64,000 nucleotides of DNA from Streptomyces venezuelae (lineage in GTDB: Bacteria > Actinomycetota > Actinomycetes > Streptomycetales > Streptomycetaceae): assembly GCF_008642315.1 (NCBI RefSeq), contig NZ_CP029192.1:3410001-3474000 (forward strand). Direction: 5' to 3'. This document shows positions 44,106-54,409 of this stretch, piece by piece; within the stretch, counting starts at the first letter, position 1; the number at the start of each line of letters is the position of its first letter. A program made the translations under genes and the position numbers. The notes under the pieces are model-generated. The model ran no database searches. It saw only the letters and a program-made list of their open reading frames with translations, and was not told the origin of the DNA.

Positions 44106-45329
44106 GTGCCGTACGGATTCTCCGAGCCCTCGACCGCCGCCCCCACCCGCGTCCCCGCACCCGCGTCCAGAACCCCGCACGGCACCGCGCCCACGCCCCC
44201 GCGCCTGCGGGCCCGCACCGCCGACGCCCTCCGCCACGCCTGGCCCGCCCTGGCCGCGTACATGGCCGTCCGCGCGCTCGGCCTGCTGGTGTTCACCGTG
44301 TGGGCGCACCGCGACCACCGCGGCGTGCGGCACCTGCTGATGGAGTCGTGGGACTGCGACTGGTACCTGAAGATCGCCCAGAACGGCTACGCCGACGAGC
44401 TCGGCACCCGCATCGACGGCAACAACCTCGCCTTCTTCCCGCTCTACCCGCTGCTCGTCAGGGCGGGCGACGCCCTCGCGCCGTGGCTGCCGCGGGGCGC
44501 GGCGGGCCTCTCGGTGTCGGTCGCCGCCTCGCTGCTCGCGGCGTGGGGGATCTTCGCGGTGGGCGACCGGCTGTACGGCCGCAGGACAGGTGTCGTCCTC
44601 GCCGTCCTCTGGGGCAGCCTGCCCGTGGCGCTCGTGCAGTGGATGGGCTACACGGAGTCCCTGTTCACGGCGTTGTGCGCCTGGTCGCTGTACGCGGTAC
44701 TCAGCGGGCGCTGGCTGTGGGCGGGCTCCCTCGCCGCGCTGGCGGGCCTGACGCGCCCCACGGGGGTGGCGGTGGCCGCGGCGGTCTCCCTGACGGCGCT
44801 GCTCGCCCTGCGCCGCCCGTCCGCCACCCGGCCGCTCCGGCCCCTCCTCGGCGCCCTCGTCGCCCCCCTCGGCTGGCTCGCCTACGTCGGCTGGGTGGGC
44901 CTGCGCCTCGGCCGCTGGGACGGCTACTTCGCCGTACAGAAGCTGTGGCGCAACGAGTGGGACGGCGGCGTCGCGACGTACCGGCGGATGCGGGACCTGT
45001 TCGTCACCGAGCGGCCCGCGCTGTTCGTGGCGATGGTGACGGTCGTCCTGCTGGGCGCGGTCGTGCTGTTCGTGCTGTCGGCGGGCGACCGGCAGCCGCT
45101 GCCCCTGCTGGTCTTCAGCGGTCTGCTGCTCGTGATCGTGCTCGGCAGCAGCGGCGTCTACTTCCCACGGGCCCGTTTCCTGCTGCCCGGCTTCCCGCTG
45201 CTGCTGCCGATCGCCGTGGCGCTGGCGCGCGCGAGGTCACACGTACTCGTGACGCTGCTGACCACGGCGGCGCTCATGTCGGCGGTGTGCGGCGGCCACA
45301 TGCTCCTGGGCTGGCACGGCCCCCCATAA
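44106..45329 (+). CDS. GT-C membrane glycosyltransferase (PIG-V-like)
   Basis: This is a 407-residue multi-pass protein with about 9-10 membrane segments. Motifs typical of PIG-V/mannosyltransferase-like GT-C enzymes are present: SWDCDWYLKIAQNGY (aspartates of the first loop), NNLAFFPLYPLLVRAGD and WMGYTESLFTALCAWSLYAVL. It probably moves a mannose from a polyprenyl donor to a lipid or protein on the outer face. GTG start after GGGAG; an upstream in-frame start is possible. A diverged copy of its 3' end lies downstream. Confidence 0.82.
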   Translation: MPYGFSEPSTAAPTRVPAPASRTPHGTAPTPPRLRARTADALRHAWPALAAYMAVRALGLLVFTVWAHRDHRGVRHLLMESWDCDWYLKIAQNGYADELGTRIDGNNLAFFPLYPLLVRAGDALAPWLPRGAAGLSVSVAASLLAAWGIFAVGDRLYGRRTGVVLAVLWGSLPVALVQWMGYTESLFTALCAWSLYAVLSGRWLWAGSLAALAGLTRPTGVAVAAAVSLTALLALRRPSATRPLRPLLGALVAPLGWLAYVGWVGLRLGRWDGYFAVQKLWRNEWDGGVATYRRMRDLFVTERPALFVAMVTVVLLGAVVLFVLSAGDRQPLPLLVFSGLLLVIVLGSSGVYFPRARFLLPGFPLLLPIAVALARARSHVLVTLLTTAALMSAVCGGHMLLGWHGPP

Positions 45330-45361
45330 AGACACCACCGCGCGAAGGCGCACCCGCCCAC

Positions 45362-45438
45362 GACGCTGCCGACCACAGCAGCACTCATGTCAGCGGTACG
45401 CGACGGCCACATGCTCATGGGCCGGCACGGCCCCCGTA
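45362..45438. pseudogene. Diverged duplicate of the GT-C gene 3' end
   Basis: This segment repeats the last ~77 bp of the GT-C gene (from 45251), offset by 111 bp, with about 85% identity over 75 compared bases. Encoded ends correspond: TLLTTAALMSAVCGGHML in the gene, TLPTTAALMSAVRDGHML here. The copy has no start and reads through an in-frame end. Many differences are G to A or T to C transitions. Confidence 0.8.
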
Positions 45439-45529
45439 AGAGCCTGTCTTCGAACCCCCGCCTGCGCAGCGACGCCGGGCGGCCTCCCCGGTCGCCCGCC
45501 CCCGTTTCGAGCGACCCTCAGGTCACCGC

Positions 45530-46165
45530 TCAGGTCACCGCCAGCAGCACGGCGAGCAGCACGGCTCCCGCCACGCACGGCGCCACGATCTCGTACGCCC
45601 AGCGCACCGCGGGCTCACCCTGCGCGGACTCCGCGGCGGCCTGCCGTTCGGCGAGTTCGCGGAGCTCGTCCATGGAGTGATCGCCCGACGCGCGGGTGGG
45701 CGGGGCGGTGGGGTCGAGGAAAGGGCGGCCGCCCGTCGGGTCGCCGGAGGCGGCGGCCTGCGACTGCCTGCGCGCCGCCTTCTTGCGGCCGCGCAGCGAG
45801 ACGGGGATCGCCCAGAGCTGGAACTTGGTGCCGTCGTTGGTGAGGACCTCGTTGGAGTAGCCGGAGCGGAGCGTCGCGACGGACGCCCACGGCAGCGTGA
45901 TGGTCCGGAAGGGGTTGCGGACCCGGAGGCGGTCGTCGTTGGCGTACACGACGGGCCGTACGGTGAACGCGACGACCAGCGGCACCGCGAAGAGCAGTCC
46001 GGCGAGCGCGAGCCACGGGGTGCGGCCCTCGCCGCGGATCGCCGCGTCGATGCCGAGCCAGGCGCCCAGGGCGAGCAGCAGGACGCCGCCCGCGATGCCG
46101 GCCGGGGACCGGAAGGTGCGGTCCTTGTAGGCGGGCTCCGCCACGGGGTCTCGAGGGTCGCTCAT
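45530..46165 (-). CDS. PH-domain membrane protein
   Basis: This 211-residue protein has two N-terminal helices (SPAGIAGGVLLLALGAWLGI and WLALAGLLFAVPLVVAFTV), then a bacterial PH-like domain (VVYANDDRLRVRNPFRTITLPWASVATLRSGYSNEVLTNDGTKFQLWAIPVSLRGRK), a basic linker and a C-terminal helix (CVAGAVLLAVLLAV). Function unknown. It is divergent from deoC, so the palindrome at 46234 lies between the two. ATG start. Confidence 0.85.
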   Translation of the reverse strand: MSDPRDPVAEPAYKDRTFRSPAGIAGGVLLLALGAWLGIDAAIRGEGRTPWLALAGLLFAVPLVVAFTVRPVVYANDDRLRVRNPFRTITLPWASVATLRSGYSNEVLTNDGTKFQLWAIPVSLRGRKKAARRQSQAAASGDPTGGRPFLDPTAPPTRASGDHSMDELRELAERQAAAESAQGEPAVRWAYEIVAPCVAGAVLLAVLLAVT

Positions 46166-46233
46166 ACCCTGATTCTGCCTGAAGCCCGGCCGGGCGCCCC
46201 GGCCCCTCCCCCCGCACTCCCCCTGTACAGCAG

Positions 46234-46245
46234 CTACGCGCGTAG
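46234..46245. promoter_or_regulatory. Nucleoside-gene palindrome before deoC
   Basis: CTACGCGCGTAG, identical to the sites before PNP and add, lies 19 bp before the deoC ATG (13 bp before an in-frame GTG). A -10-like TATGCT starts 2 bp after it (46247-46252). Confidence 0.75.
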
Positions 46246-46264
46246 ATATGCTCCCCTCGTGACC

Positions 46265-47203
46265 ATGCCCACTGCATTCGCTGACGTGACAGCGTCCGAC
46301 AGCACGCTCCGCCGCTTCCTTCACGGGCTGCCCGGCGTCGACGCGGTCGGCCTGGAGGCGCGTGCCGCCTCGCTCGGTACCCGTTCGATCAAGACCACGG
46401 CGAAGGCGTACGCCATCGACCTGGCCATCTCGATGATCGACCTGACGACCTTGGAGGGCGCCGACACCCCGGGCAAGGTCCGGGCGCTCGGCGCGAAGGC
46501 CGTGAACCCGGACCCGACCGACCGTGAGACCCCCCGCACCGCGGCCGTCTGCGTCTATCCGGACATGGTCGCCACCGCCAAGGAGGCCGTCGGGACCAGC
46601 GGCGTGAAGGTCGCGTCCGTCGCGACCGCCTTCCCCGCGGGCCGCGCGGCGATCGAGGTGAAGCTCGGCGACGTGCGCGAGGCCGTCGCGGCGGGCGCCG
46701 ACGAGATCGACATGGTCATCGACCGGGGTGCGTTCCTGTCGGGTGACTACATGACGGTGTTCGAGCAGATCCGCGCCGTGAAGGAGGCCTGCGGCACCGC
46801 CCGCCTGAAGGTCATCTTCGAGACCGGCGAGCTCTCGACGTACGACAACATCAAGCGCGCCAGCTGGATCGGCATGATCGCGGGCGCCGACTTCATCAAG
46901 ACCTCGACCGGCAAGGTCGGCGTCAACGCCACCCCGGCCAACACCCTGCTCATGCTGGAGGCCGTCCGCGACTTCCGTGCGCAGACCGGGGTGCAGATCG
47001 GCGTGAAGCCCGCGGGCGGCATCCGCTCCACCAAGGACGCGGTGAAGTTCCTCGTCCTGGTGAACGAGACGGCCGGTCCCGACTGGCTGGACAACCACTG
47101 GTTCCGCTTCGGTGCCTCTTCGCTCCTCAACGACCTGCTCATGCAGCGTCAGAAGCTGGCCACCGGCCGCTACTCCGGCCCTGACTACGTGACGGTGGAC
47201 TGA
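46265..47203 (+). CDS. deoC: Deoxyribose-phosphate aldolase
   Basis: It splits 2-deoxyribose-5-phosphate into acetaldehyde and glyceraldehyde-3-phosphate, the last step of deoxynucleoside breakdown. The 312-residue class I aldolase has VCVYPDMVATAKEAVG, EIDMVIDRGAFLSGDY and the Schiff-base lysine in GADFIKTSTGKVG, then KPAGGIRSTKDAV with the proton-relay lysine. A GTG at 46259 would add two residues. It is 5 bp before an aldehyde dehydrogenase gene, whose product could use the acetaldehyde. A shared palindrome overlaps the promoter. Confidence 0.94.
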   Translation: MPTAFADVTASDSTLRRFLHGLPGVDAVGLEARAASLGTRSIKTTAKAYAIDLAISMIDLTTLEGADTPGKVRALGAKAVNPDPTDRETPRTAAVCVYPDMVATAKEAVGTSGVKVASVATAFPAGRAAIEVKLGDVREAVAAGADEIDMVIDRGAFLSGDYMTVFEQIRAVKEACGTARLKVIFETGELSTYDNIKRASWIGMIAGADFIKTSTGKVGVNATPANTLLMLEAVRDFRAQTGVQIGVKPAGGIRSTKDAVKFLVLVNETAGPDWLDNHWFRFGASSLLNDLLMQRQKLATGRYSGPDYVTVD

Positions 47204-47208
47204 TCACC

Positions 47209-48645
47209 ATGACTTCCCCCTTCGAGTACGCTCCGGCGCCCGAGTCGCGCTCCGTCGTCGACATCGCGCCGAGCTACGGCCTGTTCATCGACGGCGAGTT
47301 CACCGATGCCGCCGACGGCAAGGTCTTCAAGACGGTCTCCCCGTCCACCGAAGAGGTCCTCTCCGAGGTCGCGCAGGCGTCCTCCGAAGACGTGGACCGC
47401 GCGGTGAAGGCCGCCCGCAAGGCCTTCGAGAAGTGGTCGGCGCTGCCGGGCGCCGAGCGCGCCAAGTACCTCTTCCGCATCGCCCGGATCATCCAGGAGC
47501 GCAGCCGCGAACTGGCCGTCCTGGAGACGCTGGACAACGGAAAGCCCATCAAGGAGACGCGCGACGCCGACCTCCCCCTGGTCGCCGCGCACTTCTTCTA
47601 CTACGCGGGCTGGGCCGACAAGCTCGACCACGCCGGGTACGGGCCGAACCCGGCCCCGCTCGGCGTCGCGGGCCAGGTCATCCCCTGGAACTTCCCGCTC
47701 CTGATGCTGGCCTGGAAGATCGCTCCGGCGCTCGCGACCGGCAACACGGTCGTCCTCAAGCCCGCCGAGACGACCCCCCTGAGCGCCCTGTTCTTCGCGG
47801 ACATCTGCCGCCAGGCGGGCCTGCCCAAGGGCGTCGTCAACATCCTGCCCGGGTACGGCGACGCGGGCGCGGCCCTGACCGCCCACCCGGACGTGAACAA
47901 GGTCGCCTTCACCGGCTCGACCGCCGTCGGCAAGGCCATCGCGCGCCAGGTCGCGGGCACGGACAAGAAGGTCACGCTCGAACTGGGCGGCAAGGGCGCC
48001 AACATCGTCTTCGACGACGCGCCCATCGACCAGGCCGTCGAGGGCATCGTCACCGGCATCTTCTTCAACCAGGGCCAGGTCTGCTGCGCGGGCTCGCGTC
48101 TCCTCGTACAGGAGTCGGTCCAGGACGAGGTGCTCGACGCCCTGAAGCGCCGCCTTTCCACCCTCCGCCTCGGCGACCCGCTGGACAAGAACACCGACAT
48201 CGGCGCCATCAACTCCGCCGAGCAGCTCGCCCGCATCACCGCGCTCGCCGAGACCGGCGAGGCGGAGGGCGCCGAGCGCTGGTCGGCCCCGTGCGAGCTC
48301 CCCTCGTCCGGCTACTGGTTCGCGCCGACGCTGTTCACCAACGTCACGCAGGCGCACACCGTCGCCCGTGACGAGATCTTCGGCCCGGTGCTGTCCGTCC
48401 TCACGTTCCGTACGCCGGACGAGGCGGTCGCGAAGGCCAACAACACGCAGTACGGGCTCTCGGCGGGCATCTGGACGGAGAAGGGCTCGCGCATCCTCGC
48501 GGTCGCGAACAAGCTCCGGGCGGGCGTCGTCTGGGCCAACACATTCAACAAGTTCGACCCGACCTCGCCGTTCGGCGGCTACAAGGAGTCGGGCCACGGC
48601 CGCGAGGGCGGCCGGCACGGCCTGGAGGCGTACCTCGATGTCTGA
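47209..48645 (+). CDS. Aldehyde dehydrogenase, catalytic half of ALDH16-like pair
   Basis: This is a 478-residue NAD(P)-dependent enzyme oxidising aldehydes to acids. Motifs: VIPWNFPLLMLAWKIAPALATGNTVVLKPAE, FTGSTAVGKAIARQ, catalytic-base Glu in VTLELGGKGANIVF, and nucleophile Cys ~292 in FFNQGQVCCAGSRL. It overlaps the following truncated dehydrogenase gene by 8 bp and starts 5 bp after deoC. Together the two products total 772 residues, about the size of one ALDH16 chain. Acetaldehyde from DeoC is a likely substrate. Confidence 0.92.
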   Translation: MTSPFEYAPAPESRSVVDIAPSYGLFIDGEFTDAADGKVFKTVSPSTEEVLSEVAQASSEDVDRAVKAARKAFEKWSALPGAERAKYLFRIARIIQERSRELAVLETLDNGKPIKETRDADLPLVAAHFFYYAGWADKLDHAGYGPNPAPLGVAGQVIPWNFPLLMLAWKIAPALATGNTVVLKPAETTPLSALFFADICRQAGLPKGVVNILPGYGDAGAALTAHPDVNKVAFTGSTAVGKAIARQVAGTDKKVTLELGGKGANIVFDDAPIDQAVEGIVTGIFFNQGQVCCAGSRLLVQESVQDEVLDALKRRLSTLRLGDPLDKNTDIGAINSAEQLARITALAETGEAEGAERWSAPCELPSSGYWFAPTLFTNVTQAHTVARDEIFGPVLSVLTFRTPDEAVAKANNTQYGLSAGIWTEKGSRILAVANKLRAGVVWANTFNKFDPTSPFGGYKESGHGREGGRHGLEAYLDV

Positions 48646-49522
48646 CCGACTCAGTGTCTTCAAGACCTACAAGCTGTACGTGGGCGGGAAGTTCCCGCGT
48701 TCCGAGAGCGGCCGGGTGTACGAGGTGACCGACTCCAAGGGCAAGTGGCTGGCGAACGCGCCCCTTTCCTCCCGCAAGGACGCCCGTGACGCGGTCGTCG
48801 CCGCGCGCAAGGCGTTCGGCGGCTGGTCGGGCGCGACCGCGTACAACCGCGGCCAGGTCCTCTACCGCGTCGCGGAGATGCTGGAGGGCCGCAAGGACCA
48901 GTTCGTGCGGGAGGTGGCGGACGCGGAGGGCATCTCCAAGTCGAAGGCCGCCACCCAGGTGGACGCGGCGATCGACCGCTGGGTCTGGTACGCGGGCTGG
49001 ACCGACAAGATCGCCCAGATCGTGGGCGGGGCGAACCCGGTCGCGGGCCCGTTCTTCAACCTGTCGACGCCGGAGCCGACCGGTGTGGTCGCGGTCGTCG
49101 CGCCCCAGGAGTCGTCGTTCCTCGGCCTCGTCTCGGTGATCGCCCCGGTCATCGCGACGGGCAGCACGGCCGTGGTGATCGCCTCCGAGAAGTCGCCGCT
49201 GCCCGCGCTCTCGCTCAGTGAGGTCCTCGCGACGTCGGACGTCCCCGGCGGCGTGGTCAACATCCTCACCGGGAAGACCGCCGAGATCGCGGCGCCGCTC
49301 GCCGCCCACCAGGACGTCAACGCGATCGACCTGACGGGCACGGACGCGGAGCTGGCCCGCGATCTGGAGATCGCGGCCGCGGACAACCTCAAGCGCGTGC
49401 TGCGTCCACAGCCTGTGGACTTCGCGGCCGACCCCGGCACGCACCGCCTGACGGCCTTCCTGGAAACGAAGACGGTCTGGCACCCCACGGGTTCGCTGGG
49501 CGCGTCCGGCTCCGCCTACTAG
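48638..49522 (+). CDS. Truncated aldehyde dehydrogenase, non-catalytic half
   Basis: This 294-residue protein has an ALDH N-terminal part (KTYKLYVGGKFPRSESGRVYEVTD, then DARDAVVAARKAFGGWSGATAYNRGQVLYRVAEMLEGR) and EPTGVVAVVAPQESSFLGLVSVIAPVIATGSTAVVIASE. It then passes to a short end (DNLKRVLRPQPVDFAADPGTHRLTAFLETKTVWHPTG) without the catalytic Glu and Cys segments. This matches the C-terminal pseudo-domain of ALDH16. The frame is intact, so it is not simply a broken gene. It overlaps the upstream gene by 8 bp. Its stop TAG lies at the edge of a repeat element. Confidence 0.87.
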   Translation: MSDRLSVFKTYKLYVGGKFPRSESGRVYEVTDSKGKWLANAPLSSRKDARDAVVAARKAFGGWSGATAYNRGQVLYRVAEMLEGRKDQFVREVADAEGISKSKAATQVDAAIDRWVWYAGWTDKIAQIVGGANPVAGPFFNLSTPEPTGVVAVVAPQESSFLGLVSVIAPVIATGSTAVVIASEKSPLPALSLSEVLATSDVPGGVVNILTGKTAEIAAPLAAHQDVNAIDLTGTDAELARDLEIAAADNLKRVLRPQPVDFAADPGTHRLTAFLETKTVWHPTGSLGASGSAY

Positions 49523-49659
49523 GGCCTGGTGCCGGAAGTCCCGTCGTCCGCCCGGAGGGCGGGCCCCGCGGCGTCCGGTGCGTGCGATCGCGACCCGACA
49601 ACGCCGCGGGCGTGCGTGCCGGGCGTCGCGGGGCAGGCGGGACTTCCGACGCAGGCCCC
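49519..49659. mobile_element. MITE-like inverted-repeat element, copy A
   Basis: The element starts CTAGGGCCTG at the ALDH stop codon, and GCCGGAAGTCCCG follows. It ends CGGGACTTCCGACGCAGGCCC, the inverse of its start with few mismatches. Length is about 141 bp. Inside is CCGCCCGGAGGGCGG. It shares the same ends and much of the inside with copy B at 52791. It has no coding capacity. Confidence 0.7.
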
Positions 49660-49731
49660 AGGCGCTTCACCGGGCTTGCCACACCACGCCGTCGGGCGCC
49701 CGCGGGGTGTGCCGTAACTGGTCGCGCTGTT

Positions 49732-49757
49732 CCCCGCGCCCCTTATGGGGCGCGGGG
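49732..49757. terminator. Hairpin after TetR gene
   Basis: CCCCGCGCCCC and GGGGCGCGGGG form a perfect 11-bp stem with loop TTAT, next to the end of the minus-strand TetR gene and facing the end of the ALDH operon. Confidence 0.85.
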
Positions 49758-49762
49758 CTTCT

Positions 49763-50503
49763 TCATTCCCGCGGTTCGAGGCCGAGCCGGACCGCGATGC
49801 CGTCCAGGACACAGTCGAGTCCCGTCTCGAACTGCCAGGCGGCGTCGTCCTTGCGGCCCGCCCCGAGGGCGTAGCGCCGGTAGGCCGGGTAGCGGCCCGT
49901 GCCCATCAGGTACATCATCTGCGGCGCGAGTCCGGCGCGCGTCTCGTCGCCGCTGGTCCAGCCGTTGTCTTCCATGAACTGGCTCAGCGCCACCTCCGAC
50001 TGGCCGACGCCGTGGACATAGGCGCCGACGGTGCGGAAGGCCGTCATGATCGTGTCGGCGTCGAGTCCGTTGCTCTCCAGCGCCGCGAGCTGCCGTTCAG
50101 CCATGGCCATCCGGTTCGGCGTCAGGGCGAAGTGCGGCGTGGGGAGCTGGGCGAGCCAGGGGTGCGCCAGCATCAGGCCGCGGCTCCCGACGGCGTACGC
50201 GCGCAGCACCTCGCGCCAGCCGGTCACGTCCTCGGGGACGACGACCTCGGCGGTGACCCGGTCGACCATCAGCGCCCACAGGTCGTCCTTGCCGGAGACG
50301 TGGCGGTACGCGGCCATGGGCGCGACGCCCAGCTCGGTGGCGAGGCGGCGCATGGTGACGGCCGCGAAGCCCTCGGCGTCGGCGACCTTCACCGCGACCT
50401 CCGCGATCTTCTGCGGCGTCAGGGCGGTGCGCTGCGCTGCCGCGGGGCGCTCCATGCGCTCCCAGAGCGTGACCTCGGGCTCGGCCTTCTTCTGTGCTGC
50501 CAT
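49763..50503 (-). CDS. TetR family regulator of the adjacent reductase/MFS genes
   Basis: This 246-residue regulator has the DNA-binding domain at about 28-75 (LTPQKIAEVAVKVADAEGFAAVTMRRLATELGVAPMAAYRHVSGKDDLWALMVDRV) and a TetR_C-type ligand domain of the TetR/tetracycline-repressor class. It is divergent from the flavin reductase and MFS genes across 95 bp holding a 20-bp palindrome, the usual layout of a drug-efflux repressor. ATG start at 50503. Ligand unknown. Confidence 0.9.
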   Translation of the reverse strand: MAAQKKAEPEVTLWERMERPAAAQRTALTPQKIAEVAVKVADAEGFAAVTMRRLATELGVAPMAAYRHVSGKDDLWALMVDRVTAEVVVPEDVTGWREVLRAYAVGSRGLMLAHPWLAQLPTPHFALTPNRMAMAERQLAALESNGLDADTIMTAFRTVGAYVHGVGQSEVALSQFMEDNGWTSGDETRAGLAPQMMYLMGTGRYPAYRRYALGAGRKDDAAWQFETGLDCVLDGIAVRLGLEPRE

Positions 50504-50529
50504 GCGTACACCGTATCCCTTGTAGACGC

Positions 50530-50549
50530 CGTACACATCGATGTGTACG
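50530..50549. promoter_or_regulatory. Perfect 20-bp palindrome, probable TetR operator
   Basis: CGTACACATCGATGTGTACG is fully self-complementary. It lies between the divergent TetR and flavin reductase genes. More GTACAC-like half-sites flank it at about 50506-50511 and 50570-50575, so several dimers might bind. Confidence 0.8.
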
Positions 50550-50598
50550 TTGTACGCGAACGATACGCCGTACACATTCCGCACTCCGGGGGAACCTC

Positions 50599-51204
50599 AT
50601 GCCCACACCCGCACCTCGTCCCACCGCACTCCGCGTCGCGATCCTCGTCGGCTCCACCCGCGAGGGCCGCTTCGCACCCGTCGTCACCCGCTGGATCAAG
50701 GGCCACCTCGACCAGCGCGACGACATGGAGGTGGACGTCGTCGATCTGGCCGAGACCCCGCTGCCCACGGTCCTGCCCGCCTTCGGGCAGCCGCCCGCAC
50801 CCGACACGACCGAGGCGCTCGCGCTGGTCAGCCCGCGCCTGGCCGCGGCCGACGCGTTCGTCTTCATCACGCCGGAGTACAACCACAGCTATCCGGCGTC
50901 CCTGAAGAACGCCATCGACTGGCACAACGAGCAGTGGCACGCCAAGCCGATCGGCTTCGTCTCCTACGGCGGCGTCTCCGGCGGCCTCCGCGCGGTCGAG
51001 CATCTCCGCGTCGTCATGGCCGAGTTGAACACCATGACGATCCGCAACACCGTCAGCCTGCACGACGCCTGGGGCCTCTTCGACGAGAAGCAGGAGATGA
51101 CGGCACCGGCGAGCGACTCCGCGGTCAAGACCATGCTCGACCAGCTCGCCTGGTGGGCGCAGGCCCTGCGCAAGGCCAGGACGGCCCGCCCGTACGCCGC
51201 CTGA
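50599..51204 (+). CDS. NADPH-dependent FMN reductase family protein
   Basis: This 201-residue flavodoxin-fold protein has the FMN phosphate loop VGSTREGRFAPVVTRWI, then FVFITPEYNHSYPASLKNAIDWHNEQWHAKPIGFVSYGGVSGGLRAVEHLR, both typical of the NADPH-dependent FMN or quinone/azo reductase group. It may detoxify a compound that the neighbouring pump exports. ATG start. It is followed 27 bp later by the MFS gene. Confidence 0.9.
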   Translation: MPTPAPRPTALRVAILVGSTREGRFAPVVTRWIKGHLDQRDDMEVDVVDLAETPLPTVLPAFGQPPAPDTTEALALVSPRLAAADAFVFITPEYNHSYPASLKNAIDWHNEQWHAKPIGFVSYGGVSGGLRAVEHLRVVMAELNTMTIRNTVSLHDAWGLFDEKQEMTAPASDSAVKTMLDQLAWWAQALRKARTARPYAA

Positions 51205-52995
<1,791 letters not shown>

Positions 52996-52999
<4 letters not shown>

Positions 53000-53385
53000 C
53001 TCGGCAGCAGCTTCGTCGCCCCGCCCACCACCGGCAGGTCGGCCAGCGAACCGCCCGAGGTCAGCGGCCCGGTGACGAAGCCCGTGTTCACCGGCTTGAA
53101 GTCCGCGACCTGCGTGCCGAGCGTGTTGTCGAGCGGGTCGGCGCTGGTGTTGGCCAGCGGGTCCAGCTGCAGGTCCTTGACCGGACCGAGCCCGCCCGCC
53201 GCCGAGTGGTGCACCGCCGTGGACAACCCCTGAAGCGGCGAAGCCGAGGGCCCCGGCTCCACCGCACCGGCAGCGGCCGTGCCCCCCACCCCGAGCGCCG
53301 CACCCGCCGCCGTCACGGTGAGCCCCGCCCGCAACAACGCGCGCGAGCCGGACCGGGGGAGCTTCTTCACTGCGTGTCGTGCCAT
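52996..53385 (-). CDS. Small secreted protein of unknown function
   Basis: This 129-residue protein has a signal peptide (SRALLRAGLTVTAAGAALGVGGTAAAGA) and then a Pro/Ser/Leu/Gly-rich stretch (LQLDPLANTSADPLDNTLGTQVADF) with no cysteine and no anchor. It resembles the short alanine/glycine-rich exported proteins common in Streptomyces. No function can be named. Its TAG stop is part of the repeat element end. Confidence 0.75.
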
Positions 53386-53608
53386 GGGTACCGCTCACAT
53401 CCGTGCGTCGTAGGGTAATCGAGCGAGCACGTAGCGTAGTTGACGGGGCGTGTCGAAACCAAGGCCCACCGGCGTGGCGGCGCGTGCGGCGGCGAGGAAC
53501 GCGACGGGGGAGCCTCATCCCCGACGCCTCGGTTGATAATGGCTCCCGTCCACACGGACGCGCCGTGTCGGGAGATGCGGTCCACTCCGGCTGCAAAGGC
53601 TCAGAGAA

Positions 53609-54250
53609 TTGGGTTCCCATCCCCCGATACCGACCCGCGTCGTGCTGCTGACGGGCCCGTCCGGCTCGGGGAAGTCGTCGTTCGCCGCGCGCTCGGGGCT
53701 GCCCGTGCTGTGTCTGGACGACTTCTACAAGGAAGCCGGCGACCCCACGCTGCCGGTGGTGCCGGGCAGTTCGGACATCGACTGGGACTCCCCGGACTCC
53801 TGGGACGCCGACGTGGCCGTCGCCGCGATCGCGGAACTGTGCCGGACGGGGCGCACGAAGGTGCCGGTGTACGACATCTCGATCAGTGCGCGCGTCGGGC
53901 AGGAGGCCCTGGACATCGAGCGCACGCCGCTCTTCGTCGCCGAGGGCATCTTCGCGGCGGACATCGTGGAGCGGTGCAGGGAGATCGGCGTGCTGGCCGA
54001 CGCGATCTGTCTGCGGGGGCGGCCCTCGACGACGTTCCGGCGGCGGCTGCTGCGGGATCTGCGGGAGGGGCGCAAGTCGGTGCCGTTCCTGCTGCGGCGC
54101 GGCTGGCGGCTGATGCGGGCGGAGCGCGCCATCGTGGCGCGGCAGACCGCACTGGGCGCCCATCCCTGCGCGAAGGACGAGGCGTTGGGCCGGGTCGCGG
54201 CGGCGGCTGCGGGCCGGTGCGTGAAGGCGCGGGCCCAGGCCTCTTCGTAG
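53609..54250 (+). CDS. udk: Uridine kinase
   Basis: This P-loop kinase converts uridine/cytidine to UMP/CMP in pyrimidine salvage. The 213-residue product has Walker A GPSGSGKSSFAARS, the DDFYKEAGDPTLP substrate loop, DWDSPDSWD, and VAEGIFAADIVERCRE. The start is a TTG in this call, without a strong ribosome site, so the true N-terminus may be upstream. The 223 bp before it (53386-53608) hold no other gene. A hairpin follows the gene. Confidence 0.85.
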   Translation: MGSHPPIPTRVVLLTGPSGSGKSSFAARSGLPVLCLDDFYKEAGDPTLPVVPGSSDIDWDSPDSWDADVAVAAIAELCRTGRTKVPVYDISISARVGQEALDIERTPLFVAEGIFAADIVERCREIGVLADAICLRGRPSTTFRRRLLRDLREGRKSVPFLLRRGWRLMRAERAIVARQTALGAHPCAKDEALGRVAAAAAGRCVKARAQASS

Positions 54251-54288
54251 AGCGGCCCAGGCCTCTTGGCAGCGGGGAAAAAGCAGAG

Positions 54289-54319
54289 GGACCGGAAAGA
54301 CCCCCCGGCCTTCCGGTCC
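54289..54319. terminator. Hairpin between uridine kinase and sigQ
   Basis: GGACCGGAA and TTCCGGTCC form a 9-bp stem with a 13-base C-rich loop, between the convergent kinase and sigma-factor genes. Confidence 0.65.
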
Positions 54320-54409
54320 TCCACTTGTTTCCCCCGTGGGGTCCCCCGTGCATCCGCCGCAACCCCCCGGAGCGGCGGCCCCCGTACTTCCCCCGTTTTC
54401 CCCCGCCCC

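Noticed and set aside
48638..49522. Second aldehyde dehydrogenase as a truncated pseudogene
   Set aside because: The frame and codon use are intact, it overlaps the upstream gene by 8 bp, and the missing parts match the ALDH16 pseudo-domain.
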